Below, in pieces: positions 25,618 through 33,206 of a stretch of DNA of 33,206 nucleotides. The DNA comes from an uncultured Clostridia bacterium (GTDB taxonomy: Bacteria; Bacillota; Clostridia; Christensenellales; Borkfalkiaceae). Within the stretch, counting starts at the first letter, position 1. Each line of letters begins with the position of its first letter. Location: contig CANQWI010000008.1 in assembly GCA_947627515.1 (NCBI GenBank), positions 1 through 33,206 of the forward strand, in the 5' to 3' direction. The notes under the pieces are model-generated. The model had not been told where the DNA came from, made no database searches, and worked only from the letters and a program-made list of their open reading frames with translations. The position numbers were made by a program, and so were the translations under genes.

Positions 25618-26741
25618 AGCTTATCGCGCTCATCAAAAAGGAATTTCACCGCTTCTTCCATGACCCGCGGCTGATCATCACGATGCTTCTCCCCGGGCTT
25701 GTCATTTTCCTGCTCTATACGGTCATGGGCGAGGCAATTCATGCGGAGCCCGAAAAGCAGGACTATAAGGTCTATGTAAAGGGGGAGGCGACGGCGTTCA
25801 CCTCCGTGCTGCAGACTGCCCTTGAGGAAGACGGGAATACCGTTGAATGGCTCCCGCTCGAGGATGAGGAGGCCGCAAAAAAGGCCGTTGAGGAGGGGGA
25901 AGCGACTGCGATCCTGTATTTCTCCGAGAACTTTAACGACATTATCAGCGATCCCTCAGGCACAGGCGGGGAGGTCGCCATCGTCTATGACCCCATGGAT
26001 GAGGCGGGCAGCGCGTTTTATGCGCTCTCGACCGCCCTGCTGCAGCAGATCGGCATGCGCTTTTCCGTCCGCTCAGAGCCCCTGATCTCCGAAGAGGGGA
26101 TCGGGAGGCAGATCATGCAGCAGCTCCTACCTCTCATCATTGTCTGCTTCGTCTTCTCGGCGTGCATGTCGGTCACGCTCGAGTCGGTCGCGGGGGAAAA
26201 GGAGCGAGGGACGCTCTCGACCATTCTTGTCACCTCGGCGAAGCGTCTTCACATCGCGCTCGGGAAGATCATCCCGCTTGCCTGTATCTCCATGCTCGGT
26301 GCGTTGTCGAGCTTTCTCGGTGTTGCGCTTTCGATGCCGAGGCTCATGGGCATCTCAATGGGATTTTTGGGCGGTTACAGCGTGGGAAGCTACTTCCTGC
26401 TTCTCTTCCTCATCGTCAGCTTTGTGCCGTTTATCGTCGCAATGATCTCGGTGGTCTCCACGGCCGCCCGTTCCGTCAAGGAGGCCTCTGCCTACACGAG
26501 CGTGCTCATGATCTTTGTCATAGTGCTCTCGCTTGTGACGGCGTTTCTGCCCACCATCGGGAATTGGGCCGTCGCCATTCCCGTGCTCAACGCCCTTGTC
26601 TTCATGCAGCAGCTGCTTGCGGGCGGGCTGCCCGTGTGGCAGTCGCTCGTCAGTATCGGGATGAACCTCTTCTATACCGCTGGACTGGTTCTTCTCATGA
26701 CCAAAATGCTCTCAAGCGAAAAAATTATGTTCGGGAAGTAA
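25614..26741 (+). CDS. ABC-2 type transporter permease (NatB-like)
   Basis: N-terminal TM, large extracytoplasmic domain, cluster of TMs, EKERGTLSTILVTSAKR; overlaps the ATPase gene. Confidence 0.88.
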   Translation: MKLIALIKKEFHRFFHDPRLIITMLLPGLVIFLLYTVMGEAIHAEPEKQDYKVYVKGEATAFTSVLQTALEEDGNTVEWLPLEDEEAAKKAVEEGEATAILYFSENFNDIISDPSGTGGEVAIVYDPMDEAGSAFYALSTALLQQIGMRFSVRSEPLISEEGIGRQIMQQLLPLIIVCFVFSACMSVTLESVAGEKERGTLSTILVTSAKRLHIALGKIIPLACISMLGALSSFLGVALSMPRLMGISMGFLGGYSVGSYFLLLFLIVSFVPFIVAMISVVSTAARSVKEASAYTSVLMIFVIVLSLVTAFLPTIGNWAVAIPVLNALVFMQQLLAGGLPVWQSLVSIGMNLFYTAGLVLLMTKMLSSEKIMFGK

Positions 26742-26744
26742 TGT

Positions 26745-27995
26745 ATGGACGAATTTTTACGGCTCTACCTCACTGGAACACGTGCAGACACCTATCAGAA
26801 ATCATGCCTTTTCCGTACGGTCATTGGCCTATTGGGTGCCATTTTTGCCGTGATCCCCGTATTTTTGAGCATTTTCGGCGTGCAAAATGCCCCCTTGAGC
26901 ATCGTACTTACCGTGCTTGGGTTCCTTTTGGAAGCCGCGGCGGCTGTCCTTTCCTTCTTCCAAAAGAAGCTTGTCGATGCGCTCGTGGAACTCGAAAACG
27001 CCGCGATCGAGATCGAAAAACAGGGAGAGGCGAGGGAGTGCTGCAGAAGGCTCTATGCGGCATGGACGGAGACCTACGGAAGACGGTCGCTCCTTCCCGT
27101 TTTTACGGCAGGACTTACGGTGCTCGGCTTTGCGGTCCTCCTTACTGCGACGCTGCTCGCGAGCCTTCTCCCGCTTCCTGCGGTTTTTCTGCCGCTCATG
27201 TGCATCGGGGCCGCGCTCCTTTTGGCGATCCCCGCGATCCTGCGGGTTGTCGGCGACGGGAGGCTTAGGACGCGTCTCTATGAAAGAGCGGGAGCCGAGC
27301 TCGATGAGCTCGAGCGGACAAGGCTCGGCCTTTCCGAGTGGGTGATCCAAAGGCAATCGGAGGCCGCCCGCGCCTATTCCATGCTGCCCGAGCCCGTTGC
27401 GATGTTTCTCAAGGACAAGATCGAGCGGGAGGAGTTCCGCATCGCAAATCGAAGGAGCGGGATCCTCGGGACGCTGCTCGGCATCGGCCTCTTCGCGCTG
27501 ACTGTCGCTATGTCCGTTCCGAATATTTGGGAAAGGGTCGACAATACCGTCGAGTGCATTGTGCTTATCGCGGTATTTTTGGGATGGGGACTGTTGTTTT
27601 TTGCCCTCGTGCTTCCGTTCGAAGCAAGGAAACGGGACATTTACAGGAGAAATTTTGAAAAGCTCACGGACAGCCGTGCGGATGCCCTTCGCCGAGAGCT
27701 GCAGGGCGCGTGGATCCGTCAGCAGAGAAGGGGAAACATCATGTTCCTGTGCTTTCTTCTTCTGCCTGTGATCGCCGGGATCGTTTTTGGCGCAGTCTGG
27801 ACGGCAATTGGACAGGACCAGAGCATCGTCGTTTCGATTACGTCGAGCTTTTTGATGCTTCTCATCCCGTCGGCGTTTTTGTCACTCATCGTTTGGTCGG
27901 TCATGTATGGCGTCTACAGGAGACGCGTACAGCCGATCGAAGGGGAACTCAGGAGAATTTCAGAAGAGGAGAGGAGGAATGGGCGAGAAGGATAA
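26745..27995 (+). CDS. Hypothetical polytopic membrane protein
   Basis: 416 aa with paired hydrophobic segments; follows the permease by 3 nt. Confidence 0.8.
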   Translation: MDEFLRLYLTGTRADTYQKSCLFRTVIGLLGAIFAVIPVFLSIFGVQNAPLSIVLTVLGFLLEAAAAVLSFFQKKLVDALVELENAAIEIEKQGEARECCRRLYAAWTETYGRRSLLPVFTAGLTVLGFAVLLTATLLASLLPLPAVFLPLMCIGAALLLAIPAILRVVGDGRLRTRLYERAGAELDELERTRLGLSEWVIQRQSEAARAYSMLPEPVAMFLKDKIEREEFRIANRRSGILGTLLGIGLFALTVAMSVPNIWERVDNTVECIVLIAVFLGWGLLFFALVLPFEARKRDIYRRNFEKLTDSRADALRRELQGAWIRQQRRGNIMFLCFLLLPVIAGIVFGAVWTAIGQDQSIVVSITSSFLMLLIPSAFLSLIVWSVMYGVYRRRVQPIEGELRRISEEERRNGREG

Positions 27996-28167
27996 CAACA
28001 AAAAACAGGTCCCGCTGAGGCTCAGCCCGTCGCTCTATGCGGAGCTCTCAAGGTGGGCCGAGGAGGATTTTCGTTCCCTCAATGGGCAGATCGAGTATCT
28101 TCTTTCTGCCTGCGTCAAAAAGCGCAGAGGGGAGAAATATGCCCAAAAAAAGGACGAGGAAAGATAA
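27979..28167 (+). CDS. Arc-type ribbon-helix-helix DNA-binding protein
   Basis: MGEKDNNKKQVPLRLSPSLYAELSRWAEEDFRSLNGQIEYLLSACVKKRRG; SD gaggagg upstream. Confidence 0.85.
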   Translation: MGEKDNNKKQVPLRLSPSLYAELSRWAEEDFRSLNGQIEYLLSACVKKRRGEKYAQKKDEER

Positions 28168-28196
28168 TTTCGCCCGAATTTTGTCATTTTGCGAGG

Positions 28197-28217
28197 TATT
28201 ATGTCAGACATAGTACT
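28197..28217. repeat. Dispersed palindrome copy (TATTATGTCAGACATAGTACT)
   Basis: Exact inverted copy of 8163-8183; lies between the RHH gene and 28257. Confidence 0.85.
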
Positions 28218-28256
28218 GTCTTTTCATTCATATAAATTGAAAATCGGAGAATTTCT

Positions 28257-28592
28257 GTGAATACACCTTTGATCATCTTTTTATCCATAGCCATGTGCAT
28301 CTTTGTTCTCATAATCGTCCTTGTGGTCGTGAGGCTTCGCACGATCGGAAGAAGCTTTGTCTATACCGTCAAGGGAAAGCAGGTCGTTGTCAGGCTCACG
28401 GTGCGAAGGGGGGCACAGCTCTATGTGAACGGCGTGCTCGAGGACCAGCTCGCAAGCAATGCGTCCCGCTTTACCCTGCGTGCCATGATCGAAGGAGAGG
28501 AGCTGAAGGCGCATGTCTCGATTGGTGTCTCCGTCAATGTCGATGCCTACTATGAGGATATCCTTCTGACCCCTGATTCGGTCGGGAAATGA
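28257..28592 (+). CDS. Hypothetical single-TM protein (GTG start)
   Basis: cggaga before GTG; N-terminal TM LIIFLSIAMCIFVLIIVLVVV. Confidence 0.7.
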   Translation: MNTPLIIFLSIAMCIFVLIIVLVVVRLRTIGRSFVYTVKGKQVVVRLTVRRGAQLYVNGVLEDQLASNASRFTLRAMIEGEELKAHVSIGVSVNVDAYYEDILLTPDSVGK

Positions 28593-28602
28593 CCGGGGAC
28601 AT

Positions 28603-28635
28603 GCAAAAAGACCCGCTTGGACGGCGGGCCTTTTG
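28603..28635. terminator. Terminator between the convergent 28257 gene and potD
   Basis: Minus strand GGCCCGC-cgtccaa-GCGGGTC-TTTTT. Confidence 0.7.
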
Positions 28636-28649
28636 TTTTATGCAACAGA

Positions 28650-30386
28650 TCAATCGTAGCTTACAGGCTCCTCCTTGACCTTTTCATAGCCCTTTTTGGG
28701 CGGTAGACGGAAGAGGTCGAGCCTGTCGCCGAACTTGAGGAGCAGGACGCCGCCGACGATTGCAAGGACCGTAACGACAATGACGACGATCGTCCACGGC
28801 TCGAGGGATTCTGCCTTGACGCGTGACCAAAGCTCGTTGATGCGGATGCTGGCTTCCTCGTCGTAATAGTCCATAACGGCACTTCTTGCAATGACCTCGG
28901 GGGTGGGGAACTGGGCAAAGAGCTGGCGTTTTTCTGCCTGCTTGGGCTCTGCGGGAATACTGATGTATTCATCAGGCCCATGATCTTCCCCGAAGAAGAA
29001 GTAGCTGAGGTCATAATCGACGGGCTCGTCGTATTCCTCGCCCTCCTCAAATTCATCCTCGGGATAGTAGCCGTAGAGGTAATCGGCATAGTCGAGCATT
29101 TCAAATTCTTCCCCGGCAATGACGGAGGTGTATCCGATGTAGTAGCTGTTCCGCATGGCATTCTGAGGCATCGACATGAAGTTGACAAAGGCCTGCGCTG
29201 CCTCCTTATTTGCGCCCTTCGGCATGACCCAACCGTCGAAGAAGAGGTTTGAGCCCGCCTCGGGGACAAAATAGTTGAGATAGGCCGTCGCTTCATCCTC
29301 GCCGTCCTCGCTCTTGCCGCTCTCCGCAAGGTCAAGGGCGTACACGGCGTCTCCGCTCCATGCATAGTTGAGCCAGATTTTTCCGTTTACCATGTCGGAT
29401 TTGCCCGTGTCCGTTTCAAAGCTGTAGATGTTCCTCTTGATATCCATGAGGGTGGGTTCGACGGTGCCGATCGTCTCCTCATCCGTCGCGTTGAAGATGG
29501 CCGTGAGTTTCGGGATGTAGTCGTCCGCGCTCTTGTCAAGCTGCATGAGCTCCTCCTGATAGGTCACCCCGAGGGCGGCAAAGTAGGTGTCGCGCACGTT
29601 GTCCTTTGCGGTGATCTTGTCCTTGAATCGGCCGTCTGTGAACACGTCCCATCCGAGCTCCTCCAGCTCCTCTTCGGGAATGCCCGCCGCTTCGAGGGCT
29701 GCGGGGTTGTACACAAATCCCGTCGTGCCCCACATGTAGCCCGCCGCGTAGTCCCTCCAGTAGATATCCTCTCCGTCGGGATCCTGTCGCACATTCAGGC
29801 CGCCGTTCGTTGCGAATTTCTCTGCGATGAAGGGGGAAACATTGCGGACATAGTAATTTTCGGGGTTTGTCTCGTCGAAAAAGCTCTCGTCGTACCTTTC
29901 GAGCCGTCCCTCTGACGCAAGCTTCATAATCATGTAGTCGGAGGGGCAGAGAAGGTCGTATTCGTTGCCGAGGACGATTTCGTTGTACATGTCCTCATTG
30001 GTGCCGAATGTGGAGTATTCCACCCGTATCTTCTGCCCGTGCGTGCGTTCGTACCACTCGCAGAAGTCATCGAGAACGCGGGGACCCTCCTCGGAGAGGG
30101 CATGGCCCATCGTCTCCTCGTACCACGCCTTGTACTCGTCGTCCACAATGTCCGATTTGATGTGGATATGGTTTCCGTGTTCATCCCTGATGGGGTCGCC
30201 GTTCTCGTCGAGCTCGTGAAGCTCGTCAAAGATAAAGGTCCCTTTGCCGCCCTCGTCGATGTACTCCTCCCAGTTATAGACGCGGAGGGTGATCGCATCC
30301 TCGCCGCCGCAGCCCGAGAGCAGGCCGAGAGAGGGGAGCAGCATGGCCCCCGCAAGGGCAATTGAGAAAATACGCTTCTTTTTCAT
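28650..30386 (-). CDS. potD: Spermidine/putrescine ABC transporter substrate-binding lipoprotein PotD, with insertion and C-terminal TM
   Basis: Lipobox LLSGCGG; LRVYNWEEYID, YSTFGTNEDMYNEI, YDLLCPSDYMI; hydrophobic EPWTIVVIVVTVLAIVGGVLLLKFG near the C-terminus. Confidence 0.9.
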   Translation of the reverse strand: MKKKRIFSIALAGAMLLPSLGLLSGCGGEDAITLRVYNWEEYIDEGGKGTFIFDELHELDENGDPIRDEHGNHIHIKSDIVDDEYKAWYEETMGHALSEEGPRVLDDFCEWYERTHGQKIRVEYSTFGTNEDMYNEIVLGNEYDLLCPSDYMIMKLASEGRLERYDESFFDETNPENYYVRNVSPFIAEKFATNGGLNVRQDPDGEDIYWRDYAAGYMWGTTGFVYNPAALEAAGIPEEELEELGWDVFTDGRFKDKITAKDNVRDTYFAALGVTYQEELMQLDKSADDYIPKLTAIFNATDEETIGTVEPTLMDIKRNIYSFETDTGKSDMVNGKIWLNYAWSGDAVYALDLAESGKSEDGEDEATAYLNYFVPEAGSNLFFDGWVMPKGANKEAAQAFVNFMSMPQNAMRNSYYIGYTSVIAGEEFEMLDYADYLYGYYPEDEFEEGEEYDEPVDYDLSYFFFGEDHGPDEYISIPAEPKQAEKRQLFAQFPTPEVIARSAVMDYYDEEASIRINELWSRVKAESLEPWTIVVIVVTVLAIVGGVLLLKFGDRLDLFRLPPKKGYEKVKEEPVSYD

Positions 30387-31372
30387 CTGTCTGCCTCCTT
30401 TTTCCTGCGTCCCGCAAGATTGGAGATGAGAACGAACAGTACGATCACGACGAAGATGATGGTCGTGAGTGCCCAGAAGGAGGAGAGCGTCACGGCGGTG
30501 TGGGCATTCCCCTTCATCGTGGCGTTGAACACATAGGTGGAGATCGTCTCAAAGCCCGCGGGACGGGTGTAGACGGTGACGATGTAATCGTCGAGGGAGA
30601 GCGTCACGGCGAGCATGAAGCCCGATATTACGCCCGGGATGATCTGAGGGAGCACGACCTGCATGAGTGCCTTGAAGGGACTCGCGCCGAGATCCAGCGC
30701 GGCCTCATACAGGGAATTGTCCATCTGCTTGAGCTTCGGCATGACGGAGAGCACGACAAAGGGCGTGCATATGACCATATGACCGATGAGGAGGGTAAAG
30801 TAGGATTTTCCGAGGCCTACCGCGACAAAGGTGACCGCAAGAGCGAGAGCGGTGACGATCTCCGCATTGATCACAGGGATCTGCGAAACGGCGTGGATGG
30901 CGGTTTTCATCCTCTTTTTGCAGTAATACATCCCGAGCGCACCCATCGTGCCGAGGACCGTCGAGAGCGTCGCCGCAAGGAATGCAAGAAGGAAGGTGTT
31001 CCCGATCATGCCGAGCACCTTGGGATTGGTAAAGAGGTCGCTGTAGTGCTTGAAGGAAAAGCCCTGAAAGCGGCCGATCATGTCCGTCTTGTCAAAGCTG
31101 TAGACGGCGAGAAGGAGAATGGGGAGATACAAAAGAAGGAGCACGAGCCCGACAAAGCCCGCCTTGAGACAGCTCTTGAGCAGCCTCCTGTTCCCCTTTT
31201 TTCTTTTGGCGCGAGAGTCGGCTACGGCGAGCTCCTGTCTCGACGTCAATTTTTTGCACAAAAGAACAATGATGGCCGCGCCGAGCCCGAGAACGAGCAG
31301 CCCGAGAACGATACATACGGCAATGGCACCGTTTGGAATCACTGCAAGGAGAGGAAGAGATACATGTGTCAT
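30383..31372 (-). CDS. potC: Spermidine/putrescine ABC transporter permease PotC with an additional N-terminal TM segment
   Basis: EAALDLGASPFKALMQVVLPQIIPGVISG; ATGA-type overlap with neighbours. Confidence 0.9.
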   Translation of the reverse strand: MTHVSLPLLAVIPNGAIAVCIVLGLLVLGLGAAIIVLLCKKLTSRQELAVADSRAKRKKGNRRLLKSCLKAGFVGLVLLLLYLPILLLAVYSFDKTDMIGRFQGFSFKHYSDLFTNPKVLGMIGNTFLLAFLAATLSTVLGTMGALGMYYCKKRMKTAIHAVSQIPVINAEIVTALALAVTFVAVGLGKSYFTLLIGHMVICTPFVVLSVMPKLKQMDNSLYEAALDLGASPFKALMQVVLPQIIPGVISGFMLAVTLSLDDYIVTVYTRPAGFETISTYVFNATMKGNAHTAVTLSSFWALTTIIFVVIVLFVLISNLAGRRKKEADR

Positions 31373-32178
31373 AGGTCTGTCCCCCTTACATTTTCTTCGG
31401 ATTTGAACCCGCCCGTGAGCAGGGTAGAGACGAATACGACGATGAGAAGCACGAGCGCGACCATCGAGCCCATATGCCAGTCGCTCCCGAAGTATTCATA
31501 GATAAATTTACCGATGATGGTCACCTTGGCATTGCCAAGCATGTCCGAGACGACATAGTTCGTCATAGAGGGGAGAAAGACCATCGTCACGCCGCTCATG
31601 ATGCCGGGCATCGAGAGGGGAAGCGTGATACGGAAAAAGGTCGTGACGGGGCCCGCGCCGAGGTCCTTGCTTGCCTCATAGAGTGACTCGTCGATCTTGA
31701 GCATCGTCGTATAGAGCGGGAGCACCATGAAGGGCAGAAAATCGTACACCATGCCGACGATCGTCTTGAAGATGTTCGCACCCGACAGCCCCGACATGGC
31801 GTCTGCCTGAGAGAGCAGGTTGAAGAACTCGCGGATGGCATTGACGCGGAGCACGAAATTGATCCACATCGGGAGCACAAAGAGCATGAGAATGACAAAC
31901 TTCTTTTTGAGCTTGCTCCTTGCGAGGATGAGTGCCACGGGATAGGCGATGAGAAGGCAGATCACCGTCGTGATGAGCGCGATCACGATGGAATAGACGA
32001 TCGTGGAGAGCTTTGTGGGGTCCGAAAAGAACCGTAGAAAGTTCGAGAAGGAGAGATGCATCTGCCTGTCCGTAAATGCGTAAAAGAGGATAACGCACAT
32101 CGGTACAATGACAAAGAAGAGCAGAAAGACGGCATAGGGGATGCAGAGCGTCTTTCTCGAGAAGCGGGGGAGCTTCAT
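31369..32178 (-). CDS. potB: Spermidine/putrescine ABC transporter permease PotB
   Basis: [29 protein letters not shown]; order potA-B-C-D. Confidence 0.92.
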   Translation of the reverse strand: MKLPRFSRKTLCIPYAVFLLFFVIVPMCVILFYAFTDRQMHLSFSNFLRFFSDPTKLSTIVYSIVIALITTVICLLIAYPVALILARSKLKKKFVILMLFVLPMWINFVLRVNAIREFFNLLSQADAMSGLSGANIFKTIVGMVYDFLPFMVLPLYTTMLKIDESLYEASKDLGAGPVTTFFRITLPLSMPGIMSGVTMVFLPSMTNYVVSDMLGNAKVTIIGKFIYEYFGSDWHMGSMVALVLLIVVFVSTLLTGGFKSEENVRGTDL

Positions 32179-33206
32179 GCCTCATCCTCCTTTGCCTTGG
32201 GTTTTAAGGAGAGCTTGATCTTTTCTTTGGGGATAATGACGGAGACATAGTCGTTTTCGTTCCAAAGGTCCTCGGTCGCAAAGACAAAATCCTCGTCCTC
32301 GTCGCTGTCGCCTGTGCGGACAATGACACGGTAGTGGTCGCCCTTGTAGATGATGGAGACGATGTGGCCGGTCGTTCCGCCCGCATCCTCGTCGTCGCTG
32401 ATGGTAATGTCGTTGAGGCCGACCTCGACGCGGACCTCGGTGCCCGTGAGGTCGAGTTTTTCGCCCGTTTTTGTGATGAGATAGCCCTCCTCATCGAGAT
32501 GGCTCTCGGGATAAAGCTGCGTGACGTCGCAGTCGAATTCTCCGTTTGCGAATTCGACCGTATTGCGCTTTGTGATCGTGCCGTCGAAGAGGTTGCTCGT
32601 GTATTTGGGCTTCATAAGATGGATGCCGTCGGGAGCGACGCTGAGGCCGATCCTCTCGCCGACCCGCCTGCTCTCGGTGCTTTGGATGATCACCTCAAAC
32701 TTGCCGACCTGCACCGTGATCTCATAGTGGATGCCCTTGAACACGACGGAGATGACCTCACCCTTGAGCGTTCCCTCCTCGGCAGGGACCATCCTGACAT
32801 CCTCGGGACGCACGACAACGTCCACGAGCTCGTTGACCTCGAAATCATCCACGCATTCAAACGTTTTCCCGCAGAATCTGACCCTATGCGGCCCGACGAC
32901 GGTCCCGTTGAATATGTTGCTTTCGCCGATGAAGTCCGCGACGAAGGTGTTTGCGGGCTCGTTGTAGATCTTGGTGGGGGAGCCGATCTGCTGGACGACG
33001 CCGTCCGACATGACGACGATTGTATCCGACATCGTGAGTGCCTCCTCCTGATCGTGGGTGACATAGATAAAGGTGATGCCGAGGCGGTCATGCATCTTTT
33101 TGAGCTCAATCTGCATCTCCTTGCGCATCTTGAGGTCGAGGGCCCCGAGAGGCTCGTCGAGAAGAAGGATCTCTGGCTCGTTGCCGATGGCACGGGCGAT
33201 CGCGAC
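32175..33206 (-). CDS. potA: Spermidine/putrescine ABC transporter ATP-binding protein PotA (5' end beyond the window)
   Basis: [61 protein letters not shown]; open through the window end. Confidence 0.93.
   Translation of the reverse strand, partial: VAIARAIGNEPEILLLDEPLGALDLKMRKEMQIELKKMHDRLGITFIYVTHDQEEALTMSDTIVVMSDGVVQQIGSPTKIYNEPANTFVADFIGESNIFNGTVVGPHRVRFCGKTFECVDDFEVNELVDVVVRPEDVRMVPAEEGTLKGEVISVVFKGIHYEITVQVGKFEVIIQSTESRRVGERIGLSVAPDGIHLMKPKYTSNLFDGTITKRNTVEFANGEFDCDVTQLYPESHLDEEGYLITKTGEKLDLTGTEVRVEVGLNDITISDDEDAGGTTGHIVSIIYKGDHYRVIVRTGDSDEDEDFVFATEDLWNENDYVSVIIPKEKIKLSLKPKAKEDEA

Noticed and set aside
26162-27268. 368-aa plus-strand ORF overlapping the ABC permease and the next membrane protein
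   Set aside because: Out-of-frame shadow ORF spanning two well-supported genes.
30362-31501. 379-aa plus-strand ORF opposite potC/potB
   Set aside because: Charge-rich shadow ORF antisense to clearly coding permeases.

Overview
The window reads as ordinary, high-GC, Firmicutes/Clostridia-like chromosome with one AT-rich accessory islet at the left end (~0.57-2.72 kb). Housekeeping content in order: a DegV protein, NfnA-NfnB, CwlD amidase, an acyl-ACP thioesterase, two small membrane proteins, NifS-like cysteine desulfurase-ThiI, a class A PBP (minus strand), a SIR2 deacylase-MiaB-MutS-MutL-MiaA-methionine gamma-lyase-family run, Upp (minus), an SPFH / ABC-2 transporter / ribbon-helix-helix operon, and a minus-strand polyamine transporter (PotA partial, PotB, PotC, PotD). 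No rRNA, tRNA, CRISPR array or transposase was seen. The most interesting non-gene signal is a short dispersed palindrome, about AGTACTATGTC(A/T)GACATAGTACT. It occurs five times, with full or partial arms, in intergenic DNA, at a start codon, and inside the pbp1A and miaA reading frames. Other points: a perfect TTGACA-N17-TATAAT promoter with two 30-bp-spaced operator-like dyads between an XRE regulator and a zinc-ribbon/LRR protein gene; several promoters whose -10 box lies 6-9 nt from the start codon (predicted leaderless mRNAs); a tandem TGATATCA operator candidate in front of an operon encoding its own RHH protein; and an elaborated Pot transporter with a duplicated PotA C-terminal domain, a PotD insertion and extra TM segments. 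All calls were made by eye, without database searches.
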